Positions 44,956 through 55,036 of a DNA stretch of 64,000 nt are shown here, piece after piece. The position numbers and the translations under genes were made by a program. Every line of letters starts with the position of its first letter. Positions within the stretch are counted from its first letter, which is position 1. The notes beneath the pieces are model-generated. The model did no database searches, was not told the DNA's origin, and was given only the letters and a program-made list of their open reading frames with translations. The DNA is from CAYNWT01 sp964485095 (lineage in GTDB: Bacteria; Planctomycetota; Planctomycetia; Planctomycetales; Planctomycetaceae), in NCBI GenBank assembly GCA_964485095.1, contig CAZAIB010000007.1, positions 1-64,000 on the forward strand. The letters run 5' to 3'.

Positions 44956-46320
44956 CTACGGCACCGGTACTGCGAGTTCAAACCCGCAGTCGCCTCCCTC
45001 ACCGTGCCTGCGTGACGTGTAGTGAGTGTCCAGATCTCCGCCGTTGTCGACCAGATCGTGGCCAATGCTGTAGACCATCCAGCCGCCGTTTGTGACGCGG
45101 AAACGCAATTGCTTTCCGTCGAACGGATCCGTCAGAACGCGCTTTCCCGCGATGTCGGTCAGGAACTCGTCGGCAATTTGATCAAGCTTCTGTGGTGTGG
45201 TTCCGTACTTGAGTTGGTGTCGCCACAGTGCAAGGCTGACTATCTCACACCTTCGTAGAGCTTCGGTTCTGGCTGCACTTCGTGTCAGCCACACGTCGGC
45301 ACTAGCCAGTGGGAAAGTGAAAAGTCGCGTGGTAGTGGGTGCTGCTGAGAGTCTTGTATGCTCGGGGATGAGCGTTGGCCAGTCATGCTCCAGTAAGCCG
45401 ATCCATTCGTCGTAGTAGTCCAGGCAACAGACACCAAGCGGCCCGTGTATTGGCCAGGGTGCCTCCTCTATCTGTTCCAGTACCAGGAGGCGTTCACCAA
45501 TCAACGTCCGGTGCAGACCCGATTTGATGTTTGAGTCCAATAGTTGGGTCTGCAGCTCAGCGAGATCGGCGTCCGAAGGGTTGGCATGAGGGAGAAGTGT
45601 CTCCTTCGTAGCACGCGCGGTCGCCAACAGTCCAAACCGAGTTAGCTGCCCGATCATGTCCGCTTCATATCTCAGCGCGTTGACGATAGCGACTTGTGTC
45701 TTGATTGCCGTCAGCAGACGGTCGCGGTCACCGCTAAGGACAGCGACGTGGGCATCCAGCTGAAGTACTCGGGTCATCCATCGGAGTTTCTTGAGGTGTT
45801 GCGGGTCGTCTGTTTCAGAGAAACGGCGTGGAAATGCAGCGTGGTTCCCGCTGGCGGCTGCGCTGTGAACCGCTTCAATTTGAGCACTATGTTGATTGAG
45901 GAAATCTCGGGCCGCGTTCAGGCTCTCCCACTCGTAGTCGATACCTGCCGGGGCTGCGCCTGTGCCTACGAATGGCAGTGGTCCAGCTGGCTCAATCATG
46001 TGGAGGTCGATGGTGTTAACAGCAGCGTTCCAGGCGTCCGAAGAATCCACCTGATCTTCCGGCACTTTGATGTGGCCACTCAGTTCAGCCAGCGTTGCTG
46101 GTTCACCTCGCTCTCGAATGTCATCCAGTCTTCGGCCAACTTGAACCCTCGCCAATAACAGCCAGCTGAATATCGCTCCCAGGCCGCAGAGCATCAAAAT
46201 CTGCAGAGCGCTAGCGACCTTTTCTGCGATGCGCCGCAGCGTGAGTGGTTCAGCTTCAGTCGTTGCCCGGAACGGGTTTTGCGTTGCTATGCCGATAGCC
46301 TGGTCCTCATGTCGCGGCAA
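44956..46320 (-). CDS. Membrane-anchored hypothetical protein, 454 aa
   Basis: Start is TTG at 46320, with a GAGAGA sequence upstream; no better start is seen. A single transmembrane helix (about 38-58, ALQILMLCGLGAIFSWLLL) follows a short N-terminus with NPFRA. The rest is helical with many Leu and Arg; the last part ends WMVYSIGHDLVDNGGDLDTH, a pattern common at the ends of planctomycete surface proteins. Family unknown. Confidence 0.78.
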   Translation of the reverse strand: MPRHEDQAIGIATQNPFRATTEAEPLTLRRIAEKVASALQILMLCGLGAIFSWLLLARVQVGRRLDDIRERGEPATLAELSGHIKVPEDQVDSSDAWNAAVNTIDLHMIEPAGPLPFVGTGAAPAGIDYEWESLNAARDFLNQHSAQIEAVHSAAASGNHAAFPRRFSETDDPQHLKKLRWMTRVLQLDAHVAVLSGDRDRLLTAIKTQVAIVNALRYEADMIGQLTRFGLLATARATKETLLPHANPSDADLAELQTQLLDSNIKSGLHRTLIGERLLVLEQIEEAPWPIHGPLGVCCLDYYDEWIGLLEHDWPTLIPEHTRLSAAPTTTRLFTFPLASADVWLTRSAARTEALRRCEIVSLALWRHQLKYGTTPQKLDQIADEFLTDIAGKRVLTDPFDGKQLRFRVTNGGWMVYSIGHDLVDNGGDLDTHYTSRRHGEGGDCGFELAVPVP

Positions 46321-46517
46321 TTCTCTCGAATCACAACGGGCGCCGGTCGCGTCGGATCACGGCCGATACGCGAATGTGAATCAGATTGGCGAAGTATTGA
46401 ACGCCATCGCACGTTCCAGCCTCCCTTTCCGGGAATTGTCTGGTCCTGAATCTTGAACGCAGGACAGTTGCGCTCCAAAATTGGTTCTGACCATTCGTTT
46501 CCATCAGAAGAACCAAT

Positions 46518-48917
46518 ATGCCGTTTCACACGCACCGCCTGCTTGGCGTTTTTCTGCTTCTCGGAACCTGTGCTTCGGGCGCTGCCTTTGGCTGGCAGGA
46601 CGAAGAACCAGAATCGCTATCGAAGTACTACGGGTTCTCTGGCCTTGAAATTTTCAAACTGGAACGCCGTTCGGCCAACATGGTTAAGGGCGACTTCAAT
46701 GGGGATGGCCTGGTCGACGTGCTGCTGATTGACAACAGTCACAGTCGGCTGGATCTGCTGCAGCAGCGGAAGAAGGGTGACGCCGACAAGCCGAGCCGCG
46801 TGAATGACATCACCAACGATTGGCGGTTCGAACACGTCAAGATTCCGGTTGATCGTCAGGTCGCAGCGATGACCACGGGCGACCTTAACAACGATGGAAA
46901 AACCGACATCGCGTACCTCGGCGCTCCGGATCGGTTGGTGGTTCGGTATCAGCCGAAAGATGATTCGAAGTCAGACTGGAGCGATCGGTTTACTGTTCGT
47001 CTGCCGAACGTGTCGCCGTTGCAGTGGATGATGGCGACCGGTGATTTCAACAATGACAAACGCGAAGACCTGGTCGTTCTTGGTAAGACGGAAACGTACC
47101 TGTTGTATCAGGGCGAAGACGGCAAACTGCAGACGCCGGTTTCCGTGATGAACACCTCCACGTCGCTGTCTCTGATTCAGGTGGCCGACCTCAACGGCGA
47201 CGGATTGGACGACCTGTCGTACCTGTCCACGGACGGTAATGTTCGGGGTCTGTGTGCGAGGATGCAGCTAAGCGGTGGTCAGCTTGGGCCGGAACTTCGG
47301 TTCGATCTGAAGCGACCTCGCGCAGTGACGTTGTTCAATATTGATGAGACTCCCGAGACGGAAGTGCTGACCATCGATACCCGAACCGGCCGCGTGGCCG
47401 TTTCGCGAGTTAAGCAGCCGACTCAGAAAGACGGCGAACTTGCGGCGCGGTTGACGCAGTATGGATTCGGTGGAGAGACCGGCAAGGGCCGCGATCTTCA
47501 GATGGGCGACGTTAACGGCGATGGTCTTGTGGATGTGGTCGTGACGGATCCTGAGAAGGCTCAGATGTTGGTGTTTCTGCAGGAGAAGGGGCTCGGGCTT
47601 GGTCAGGCCAGAACGTTCCCGGGACTGTTGGGAGCCAACCATATTCGGATTGCCGACGTGACTGGCGACGGCACGGCCGAAGTGATTGTGATGAGTTCCA
47701 GGGAAAAGGTTGTTGCGGTCAGTCGCTACGCCGACGGACGGTTAAGTTTCCCAAAGTCACTGCCCATTAAGGTCACACCGAAGGAAAAAGACGGCAGTGC
47801 TGAGTTCATTCCAACGTGTCTGGACTTGGCTGACATCGACGGAGACGGCAAGCCTGAAGTTGTGTGTGTTGGCACGAAGAAGGAAGGCCGCAAGTCTTCG
47901 AAATTGCTAACCGCGCTTAGTGCGGACGGCGATGCGTGGAAGACTGTGATGGAATCAGAACTCACGATGAAGGATGAACCGAAAGAGCTGCGGAACCTGG
48001 ATGCGAACAACGACGGCAAATCTGATGTGCTGGTGTTCTTCGATCTCAACAAGCCACCAGCCGTCTTGATTAACTCTGATGGAAAGCTGGAACAGCTTAA
48101 GACGAAGGGCGGGATTCAACTGGGCAAGCTTGGTTCTGCAAACGTCACAATTTCCGGCGCCAAGGGCGAGACGGGACTGCTGGTCTCGCAGGAAACGTTC
48201 GCTCGTCGAATGAACCTTGAAGACGGGCAGTGGCAGGTTGCCGATCAGTACAACGCCGCTGAAGACAAGGCAAAGGTTGCCGGGAGTGTGGAACTGAATC
48301 TCGATGGCGAAGACGGCAACGAGATCGTTTTGATTGACTCCGGAGTCCGGAAGCTGCGAGTGCTTCGCAAAGCTGACAATGTGTTCCGACCATGGCGCGA
48401 GGTTGAGCTGGGGGCGTTGGACTACCAGGCGTCTCACATCGGCGACCTAAACGGTGATGGCAAAGATGATTTACTGTTGGTCGGCAAAGGTCAGTTTTCG
48501 GTTCTTTACGCAGAACAGACAGATCCGACTTTGGAAGAAGTGGCATCGTTTGAGACCAAACTGGAACGCGTCTTCTTTCAGGATTTGATCGCTGGCGATT
48601 TGAACGCTGACGGCCGTCCGGATATCGCGATGGTCGATACGCGTTCTCACATGATCGAATTGCTGAACTTCGATCCGGACAAGGGGCTCCGTCATGCGAT
48701 GCACTTCAAGGTCTTCGAAGAGAAGAGCTTTGCGGCAGATCGGAATGCCGCCGGTGTGGAACCGCGTGAGGCTTTGATTGCCGATGTCACGGGCGACGGT
48801 CGTTCGGACCTGATGTTGCTGACTCACGATAGGGTTCTGCTTTACCCACAGGACACGGGCGAAGCATCACCGGTCACGGAAGTCAAACCCGCGAAAGACA
48901 AAGCTGCATCCAATTAG
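46518..48917 (+). CDS. Secreted FG-GAP/VCBS repeat protein, 799 aa
   Basis: Signal peptide about residues 1-26. The mature protein is made of about twelve FG-GAP-like units containing Ca-binding DxNxDGxxDxxxxx motifs: DFNGDGLVDVLLID, DLNNDGKTDIAYLG, DLNGDGLDDLSYLS, DVNGDGLVDVVVTD, DIDGDGKPEVVCVG, DANNDGKSDVLVFF, DLNGDGKDDLLLVG, DLNADGRPDIAMVD and DVTGDGRSDLMLLT. This implies one or two beta propellers of integrin-alpha type, likely for adhesion or polymer binding at the surface. No catalytic motif seen. Confidence 0.93.
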   Translation: MPFHTHRLLGVFLLLGTCASGAAFGWQDEEPESLSKYYGFSGLEIFKLERRSANMVKGDFNGDGLVDVLLIDNSHSRLDLLQQRKKGDADKPSRVNDITNDWRFEHVKIPVDRQVAAMTTGDLNNDGKTDIAYLGAPDRLVVRYQPKDDSKSDWSDRFTVRLPNVSPLQWMMATGDFNNDKREDLVVLGKTETYLLYQGEDGKLQTPVSVMNTSTSLSLIQVADLNGDGLDDLSYLSTDGNVRGLCARMQLSGGQLGPELRFDLKRPRAVTLFNIDETPETEVLTIDTRTGRVAVSRVKQPTQKDGELAARLTQYGFGGETGKGRDLQMGDVNGDGLVDVVVTDPEKAQMLVFLQEKGLGLGQARTFPGLLGANHIRIADVTGDGTAEVIVMSSREKVVAVSRYADGRLSFPKSLPIKVTPKEKDGSAEFIPTCLDLADIDGDGKPEVVCVGTKKEGRKSSKLLTALSADGDAWKTVMESELTMKDEPKELRNLDANNDGKSDVLVFFDLNKPPAVLINSDGKLEQLKTKGGIQLGKLGSANVTISGAKGETGLLVSQETFARRMNLEDGQWQVADQYNAAEDKAKVAGSVELNLDGEDGNEIVLIDSGVRKLRVLRKADNVFRPWREVELGALDYQASHIGDLNGDGKDDLLLVGKGQFSVLYAEQTDPTLEEVASFETKLERVFFQDLIAGDLNADGRPDIAMVDTRSHMIELLNFDPDKGLRHAMHFKVFEEKSFAADRNAAGVEPREALIADVTGDGRSDLMLLTHDRVLLYPQDTGEASPVTEVKPAKDKAASN

Positions 48918-48981
48918 TGGTTCCCAAACACGGGTCTACTTCAAACATCCGTCGCACTGAAGTAGTGCAGAAGCCACTAAA

Positions 48982-49003
48982 CCCCCGACGAAAAAGCCGG
49001 GGG
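48982..49003. other. Hairpin in the gap before ggt
   Basis: CCCCCG / CGGGGG stem with a 10-base loop rich in A. It is followed by GCGATAAA rather than a T-run, so it may terminate the FG-GAP gene weakly. Confidence 0.4.
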
Positions 49004-49082
49004 CGATAAAGATGCGACTACGGCTCAATCCTGCGTGACGAACGGTAATACAACCTCAGAACAATCTCTCGGAGATGCTGCT

Positions 49083-50780
49083 ATGCGATTTGCTGTTCGA
49101 GTTACCTCCATGCTTTGCCTTCTGGTTCTGCCCGCGGCTGCGCAAGAGAAGGAGGCAACTGGTCCGTACGGCAATGGAGTGGTCGCTGCGGATCATCCGT
49201 TAGCCAGTCTGGCAGGGCTGGAGATGCTGCAGGCGGGCGGAAACGTTGTCGATGCGGCTGTCGCGAGTTCGTTCACGTTGTCTGTTGTTCGTCCTGCCAG
49301 TTGTGGTCTGGGCGGTGGCGGCTTCATGGTGATCTGGGACGCAAAGCAACAAAAGTCCATCGCGCTTGACTATCGAGAACGCGCGCCGTTGGCGTCGTCG
49401 GCGGATATGTACAAAGACAAGGCGGAACATGAAACCGCATCGATGCGTGGACCGCGGGCCGTTGGTATTCCAGGCACCGTCGCTGGCTTGTGCTACGCGG
49501 CCGAAAACTATGGTTCGTTGCCGCTGGCGAAACTTCTGGAACCGGCAATTCGGGTCGCTGAGGAAGGCTTCGTTTTGGATCCGGGTGACAAAGCGAACCA
49601 GCGATCAACGCTGGCCAAATTCAAGAAGTTCCCCGGTTACAACGCGAAGTACAAACTCTTGCTGGACGGCTACTTAAAGACCGAAGGCAAGAAGTTCTAC
49701 TCGCCCCAGCTGCCAATGTTGAAGCTGATTGCCGAACACGGAGCAGACGCGTTCTACAAAGGTCCTGTCGCTAAGGCCATTGTTGCTGCGTGTGCTGACA
49801 ACGGTGTGATTACTGAACACGATTTGGCTACGCAACAGCCGCTTGTTGTGCGTTCGCCGTTAAGCGGCACGTTTGATGGCAAGCAGGTTCTCACAATGCC
49901 GCCGCCATCCAGCGGTGGGGTCGCGTTGATACAGATGTTGAATGTTCTGCAGGCCTGGGAGAAACAACACCCCGATCAGTCGCTCACCGCACTCGGTCAC
50001 AATTCGCCGCGCTATGTTCAGATCCTGACCGAAGCGATGAAGCACGCGTTCGCTGATCGGGCTGAGTACCTTGGCGACACCGATTACGCTGACGTGCCGA
50101 TAGATCGCTTGATCGGAACCGACTACGCTGCGGAAATTGCGAAACGCATCAAGCTGGACAAGACGCTAAGCCAACAGGAATACGGCCGGTTCTTTTCGGC
50201 CAGCGATTCGGGAACCAGCCACTTGTCGGTGATCGATAAAGACGGTAACGCGGTGGCTTGCACCGAGACAATTAACCTGGCCTACGGAAGCTTTGTCGTG
50301 GTGCCGGAGTACGGTTTCATTCTGAACGACGAAATGGACGACTTCGCCGCTCGACCTGGTGAAGCGAATGCGTTTGGTTTGATTCAGAGCGCCGCGAACG
50401 CGGTGGCTCCGAAGAAGAAGCCGCTTTCAAGCATGACGCCGACGCTGGTGATCGAAGACGGGAAAGCGATTGCGGCAATCGGAGGCTCTGGTGGTCCTCG
50501 CATCATCACTGCGACGTTTCAGGTGTTATTGAATCAGATTCGGTTCGGACTGAAGCCGCAATCTGCGGTTAATCAGCCGCGGCTGCACCACCAGTGGTCG
50601 CCGAACCGGTTGAGCCTGGAAGCAAAGCTGTTTGGTTCGCACGCTGCCAGCCTGCGGGAGTTTGGACACGAGGTGCAGACGACTGGTGGCGTGGGCGTTT
50701 CGCAGTCGGTCGGACGCTTCGGCAAGATGCTGTTCGGCGGCAGCGATCCACGAAAATATGGTCAGCCCGCCGGGTTCTAA
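49083..50780 (+). CDS. ggt: Gamma-glutamyltransferase (glutathione hydrolase)
   Basis: 565 residues from the ATG at 49083 (MRFAVRVTSMLCLLVLPAAA, a signal peptide); the longer frame starts 48 bases earlier. The autocatalytic cleavage site and Thr nucleophile are in DSGTSHLSV (about T378), with the later GGSGGPRIITATFQ typical of the family; the N-terminal part has ASSFTLSVVRPASCGLGGGGFM. The enzyme hydrolyses glutathione and gamma-glutamyl peptides in the periplasm, giving cysteine and glutamate. Length normal for the family. Confidence 0.95.
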   Translation: MRFAVRVTSMLCLLVLPAAAQEKEATGPYGNGVVAADHPLASLAGLEMLQAGGNVVDAAVASSFTLSVVRPASCGLGGGGFMVIWDAKQQKSIALDYRERAPLASSADMYKDKAEHETASMRGPRAVGIPGTVAGLCYAAENYGSLPLAKLLEPAIRVAEEGFVLDPGDKANQRSTLAKFKKFPGYNAKYKLLLDGYLKTEGKKFYSPQLPMLKLIAEHGADAFYKGPVAKAIVAACADNGVITEHDLATQQPLVVRSPLSGTFDGKQVLTMPPPSSGGVALIQMLNVLQAWEKQHPDQSLTALGHNSPRYVQILTEAMKHAFADRAEYLGDTDYADVPIDRLIGTDYAAEIAKRIKLDKTLSQQEYGRFFSASDSGTSHLSVIDKDGNAVACTETINLAYGSFVVVPEYGFILNDEMDDFAARPGEANAFGLIQSAANAVAPKKKPLSSMTPTLVIEDGKAIAAIGGSGGPRIITATFQVLLNQIRFGLKPQSAVNQPRLHHQWSPNRLSLEAKLFGSHAASLREFGHEVQTTGGVGVSQSVGRFGKMLFGGSDPRKYGQPAGF

Positions 50781-50813
50781 AGCCTGGTTGTCGGTTCCCC
50801 GGGCCGCTGTGGT

Positions 50814-52721
50814 TCACTGCGCGCTGGCGCGTTCCAGGACTTGTTGGAACGGGACGCTGGCCAGGCTTCCGGCAAGCTTGTGGCGGCTTAGTTTTTCTTT
50901 GGTCAATCGCGGCGACGTAATCCCGCACAGGAACCGCGTGAACAGAACCGGTGATGCCAGCGCTGGGGTCGCCTGTCGCAGTTGACTGGCCTGCTGCCAC
51001 GTTGCTTCATCAATCGGTACGGCTGCCCGTTCGGGAACTTTCATACCGTCAGAGTTCAAACACCTCGAGCAGTGGCCGCAGGGGTTGTCCAGACTTTCGC
51101 CGAAGTGCCGGCTGAGTTTGTCTACCTGGCAGTCTGGCTGCGTCAGCAGTTCGACAACCTCGCCGATTCTGGCGAGATCACTTTCTTCGCGGTGCTGCAT
51201 TCGTTTGTGAAGTGAATCGGCCAGATCGTGTCGGCTGTCGGGATCTCGAAGCTTGTTGTAGCGATGGACCAGTCCGCTGGGTTTGAGTTCCAGCATGTTC
51301 TGTTCGGCCAGGTAATCCAAAGCCTTGACCAGACGCGTGCGATCGCAGTTCAATTTTGCAGCCGCTGATTCCAGATCGATCGAGAACCACTTCCGCGCTT
51401 TGGTCGACTGTTGGAACATTCCCAGCAGGAAGTCTCGGCGTTCGCCTTCGAACCGCTGCAGGATTTCAGCCGACGACATTTGGGGGATGAACTGATACTT
51501 GGAATACACGGGCGTTGTTTCGGCCAGGTACCCGTCCAGTTCTATGTACGTCAGCAGTGTTCGCAGCACCAGACTGCGGATGTCGTGGGTTCGGGAAAGG
51601 CTGTAGACGCTGACTGTAATCTGATCGCCCTGATCAAACAGGTCATCGACCAGTGTCCTGATCGATGCGGCTTCGGGAGTGTCGCCAAAAACAAAGTTCT
51701 CCAGCGTGCTAAGGTCGTCAACGCAGTACAACGTTTCGCACGTCGATGGATTCCCATCACGCCCCGCGCGGCCGATTTCCTGGGCGAAGTTTTCCAGGCT
51801 CTTGGGCAGGTTGTAGTGGTAGACGTAGCGGATGTCGGATTTGTCGATACCCATCCCGAACGCGATCGTGGCGACGACAATTGATTCGTCAGACTGCATG
51901 AACCACTCTTGCACACCGGAACGAAATTCCGGATCCAACCCGGCATGGTAGGCTCGCGCGGGGAGACCGTTGTTTTTCAGGAACTGCGCGATGTACTCGG
52001 CGGTCTTCTGTAGCGTGACGTAGACAATCGTTGGACCGCGCGGCCGCGTGCGAATGCGGTCGAGTAGTGTTTGGTCGCGATCTTCACTGGTGACGACATC
52101 GCTAAGGATGGTCAGGTTGCTGCGATAGAACGGCGTTCTGACCGCGTGGTTGGCATCCACGTCCAGGAAACGACAAATGTCAGACAGAACCCCCGGGGTC
52201 GCAGTGGCTGTCAGCGCCAGGATTACGTCGGCATTGCAGTCTTTGGCAAAGTTGGCCAGCTTCAGGTAGTCCGGACGAAAGTTGTGGCCCCATTCCGAGA
52301 TGCAATGTGCTTCGTCGATGGCGAACAGGGAGACGTTCATCATGTTTAGCATCGCTCGGAACCGTTCGTTGGTGAACCGTTCAGGCGCAACGTACAGCAT
52401 CTTGAGTTCGCCCTGTCGAATTCGCTGCGTGATGCTGCGGTATTCCTCCAGCGACAAAGACGAATCCAATCGCGCGGCTGAAACGCCTTTGGAGATGAGC
52501 GTGTCGATTTGGTCTTTCATCAATGCGATGAGCGGAGAGACCACAATGGTCGTGCCCTCCATCATCAGCGCCGGCAGTTGGTAGCAAAGCGATTTTCCGC
52601 CACCGGTTGGGAACACGGCCGCTGATGAATGGCCAGCCAACAATTGATCGACGACCGTCTCCTGTCCGGGCAGAAATTCGTCGAACCCGAAGACCTGTTT
52701 GAGTTGCTGATGTTTATCCAT
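50814..52721 (-). CDS. recQ: ATP-dependent DNA helicase RecQ
   Basis: 635 residues from the ATG at 52721 (MDKHQQLKQVFGFDEFLPGQ), which leaves a 34-base gap to the upstream BFD-like gene; a longer frame would overlap it. Helicase motifs: Walker A FPTGGGKSLCYQLP, DEAH box IDEAHCISEWGHNFRP, and the C-terminal zinc-binding region PCGHCSRC. RecQ unwinds DNA 3'-5' in recombination and repair. The chain past the zinc site (about 100 residues) includes an HRDC-like helical stretch. A full-length normal-looking recQ. Confidence 0.95.
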   Translation of the reverse strand: MDKHQQLKQVFGFDEFLPGQETVVDQLLAGHSSAAVFPTGGGKSLCYQLPALMMEGTTIVVSPLIALMKDQIDTLISKGVSAARLDSSLSLEEYRSITQRIRQGELKMLYVAPERFTNERFRAMLNMMNVSLFAIDEAHCISEWGHNFRPDYLKLANFAKDCNADVILALTATATPGVLSDICRFLDVDANHAVRTPFYRSNLTILSDVVTSEDRDQTLLDRIRTRPRGPTIVYVTLQKTAEYIAQFLKNNGLPARAYHAGLDPEFRSGVQEWFMQSDESIVVATIAFGMGIDKSDIRYVYHYNLPKSLENFAQEIGRAGRDGNPSTCETLYCVDDLSTLENFVFGDTPEAASIRTLVDDLFDQGDQITVSVYSLSRTHDIRSLVLRTLLTYIELDGYLAETTPVYSKYQFIPQMSSAEILQRFEGERRDFLLGMFQQSTKARKWFSIDLESAAAKLNCDRTRLVKALDYLAEQNMLELKPSGLVHRYNKLRDPDSRHDLADSLHKRMQHREESDLARIGEVVELLTQPDCQVDKLSRHFGESLDNPCGHCSRCLNSDGMKVPERAAVPIDEATWQQASQLRQATPALASPVLFTRFLCGITSPRLTKEKLSRHKLAGSLASVPFQQVLERASAQ

Positions 52722-52755
52722 CGGGTCCGGTCCGAGTTGGTTTGTTGAAGAATGG

Positions 52756-53049
52756 CTACTCTGGCAATGGCTCAGCACCCGACGGCGGCTTGCCTTTTCC
52801 ATCGCGTACGTAGTCCGCTCTGGCTGCAGCGTAGTCAGCCGCGGTCATCTGGACGCTTTCCGTGTCGATTCCTTCCTTCCACGTCGCGAAGTGCTTCTTG
52901 AGGAACGGAACACACCAACCGCATCCCGTGCCGGCTCCACCACAATCGGCCAATTGGCTTGCCACTCGCGGTTTGTTGATGCGCAGGTAGTTCAACACCT
53001 TGCGCTGCGAGATATGGAAGCAGTAGCAGAGTTTGTCGTCTGGTTTCAT
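52756..53049 (-). CDS. BFD-like [2Fe-2S] protein
   Basis: 97 residues from the ATG at 53049; the longer upstream frame is shadow. CYCF near residue 9 and CGGAGTGCGWC near 40-50 give the CxC...CxxC spacing of bacterioferritin-associated ferredoxin-like domains, ligands for a [2Fe-2S] cluster. Roles in the family include iron release from bacterioferritin or copper chaperoning (CopZ-N-terminal type). Neighbours do not point to one. 46 bases separate it from the SGNH/DUF1080 gene. Confidence 0.87.
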   Translation of the reverse strand: MKPDDKLCYCFHISQRKVLNYLRINKPRVASQLADCGGAGTGCGWCVPFLKKHFATWKEGIDTESVQMTAADYAAARADYVRDGKGKPPSGAEPLPE

Positions 53050-53095
53050 GACCGTGTCTGTTTGAGTGGGTGTGTCAGAACATGGCAGCGTCCGA

Positions 53096-54886
53096 CTATG
53101 GGGTGCCGGTTTCAACCAGTTTGAAGTTTCTAACCTGTACGGTTCCGACTTCGCGACCAATAACAAAACCGAGACGGTTGTTTTTAGCGACGTTGGTTGC
53201 GGTGAAGGTGAATTCGTAGTCCATGTAGTCGGGTTGAAGCTGGAATTCTTCCGACATGCCAATGGACTTGTAGTTGTCCGGCATGTGGGTCATGCCAAGC
53301 AGGACTGCTGTGACGCTTTCCGGAGACTTCGCCTGGAACGTTACCTTGTACTCGGTGTCATCCCTCAGGGTGAGGTTCATTTGATAGGCCTGGACGTGCC
53401 AGTCTGTATCGGTGGTCGCGGTTGCCTTTAGGACGATACTGTCACCGTCGATGGCCATCGACGCTTTGCCGGCGTCGTGTGTTTCGATCCGCCACGCTGC
53501 GGTTCGGTTGGTCGTTCCGAGTAAGTTGCCATCATCTTTGCCGATACGGATGCGTCGGTACTCAACCTGACCTCGGTCGCCTTCCAAACCAATTGGTCCG
53601 GAAGCAGGAATCTTAAACTTCGCGTCCAGTAGTTCGCCGTTGCAGGTGCAGTACGCTTCTTGTCCCTTCACTTTAATGACCATCTCATTCCACCCCTGCG
53701 CGCGGTAGCGTTTGAGTTTGTTGTAGGGGCCGGCCAGCAGGAAGTCGCGGCATTGCAGCTGCTTGCCGCGAATAAAAATGCCACTGTCAGCGTTAGGGGT
53801 GGCTCGGAACTCGAGCTTCAGAACGAAGTCGTCTGAGAATTCTTTCACGGTCCACAGTTGCTGAATGCGGCGGCCCTGGGCTGGCGTTGTGACGACCAAA
53901 CGACCGTTGATGGCCGTGTACCGGCCGTCGGGGCTGGTCTTTCCGTCGAGTTCCGTTCGTTTCTCGATGATCGGCCACGGTGGTGCGTTGGGGTCGTTCC
54001 TCTTCCAATTCGCGGCTTGCCTTTTTTGTCTTGCGGTGGTCGGTAGCTGAACCCAGCCGGTGAGGTCGGTTCCGTTGAAGAGGCTCGCGAATCCTTCTTC
54101 GACAACGAAGTTGTCCGGAGTGTTTTCTACGAACCCAGCGGTGGCCAGGATCGGCTGCAATGCCTTCGCCCACTTCGTGTATCCAAGTTTGTTCGGATGT
54201 AGCAGGTCGGGGAACTCAGCTTCCTTCGCATCACCAGCTTTGTTGGCGAACAGCGTCCATGTATCAAGGACTGTGATTTGAGGATCGCCGTAGACAGCTT
54301 TGGCGTATAGCTTGTTGACTTCCTTGATGTCTTTGGCCGAGCGTTTCTTGGAGGTCGAACTTGGGAAAACACGACACAGGATGATGGGCATCTTGTCGTT
54401 GTGTTTTTTGAGTTCGTCAATAATCAGCTTCGCGTTCGCTGCAATCGTCGCGGGCTTCGCGCCTTCTTCCAGATCGTTGGTTCCCATGAGTATGACGACG
54501 CCGGATGGGTTCAGGGACAGCACGTCTTCCTGCAGCCGAATCAGCATGCCGCGTGTTGTGTCGCCGCTGATGCCTCGGTTTGCGACTTTGGCACCCGGAA
54601 AACTGTCGCCCATGTTGTCGCCCCAGCCCTGCGTGATTGAGTCTCCCAGGAACACGAGTGCTTTCTGGTCTTTCTCAACGGCTTTGGCCCACGTCGATCG
54701 TCTGCTCTGCCACAGTTTTTGGAACCAGTCGTACCGTCGAATCGGACCAGCACCGGGCAGACCCTCGTCGGTTTCGGGAATGTTGAATTTCTTTTCCGTC
54801 TCTGTCTGTTGAGCCGAGATGTCAGACGGGACGAACAGGCTGAATGCCAAAAGAAAAACTAGAGGGATGGTTCGATGTGCGTTCAT
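53096..54886 (-). CDS. SGNH hydrolase - DUF1080 - CBM-like fusion
   Basis: 596 residues. Signal peptide about 1-25. An SGNH/GDSL esterase domain (about 50-265) shows GDSITQGW (block I), ANRGISGDT (block II Gly), GTNDLEEG (block III) and DLLHPNKLG (block V Asp-x-x-His). A DUF1080/3-keto-disaccharide-hydrolase-type domain (about 268-455) follows, with ASLFNGTDLTGW and the end GQVEYRRIRIG. The C-terminal 140 residues form a beta-sandwich resembling CBM4/9-type carbohydrate-binding modules (YKVTFQAKSPESVTAVLLG). The fusion suggests an enzyme that de-esterifies and hydrolyses a sugar polymer outside the cell. Confidence 0.9.
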   Translation of the reverse strand: MNAHRTIPLVFLLAFSLFVPSDISAQQTETEKKFNIPETDEGLPGAGPIRRYDWFQKLWQSRRSTWAKAVEKDQKALVFLGDSITQGWGDNMGDSFPGAKVANRGISGDTTRGMLIRLQEDVLSLNPSGVVILMGTNDLEEGAKPATIAANAKLIIDELKKHNDKMPIILCRVFPSSTSKKRSAKDIKEVNKLYAKAVYGDPQITVLDTWTLFANKAGDAKEAEFPDLLHPNKLGYTKWAKALQPILATAGFVENTPDNFVVEEGFASLFNGTDLTGWVQLPTTARQKRQAANWKRNDPNAPPWPIIEKRTELDGKTSPDGRYTAINGRLVVTTPAQGRRIQQLWTVKEFSDDFVLKLEFRATPNADSGIFIRGKQLQCRDFLLAGPYNKLKRYRAQGWNEMVIKVKGQEAYCTCNGELLDAKFKIPASGPIGLEGDRGQVEYRRIRIGKDDGNLLGTTNRTAAWRIETHDAGKASMAIDGDSIVLKATATTDTDWHVQAYQMNLTLRDDTEYKVTFQAKSPESVTAVLLGMTHMPDNYKSIGMSEEFQLQPDYMDYEFTFTATNVAKNNRLGFVIGREVGTVQVRNFKLVETGTP

Positions 54887-55036
54887 TGTGAGTTCTCAAA
54901 CAGAGACCGTGCTGATTCATTCAATCGAATATGGTACCTTCGCTGCTGCTAAGAAACAGTGAGTGGAAGAATCGATCCGCATTCCGGCGGCTCAGGATGT
55001 CCACAGAATTGGAACATCAAGTTCTGGAGGAATTGA

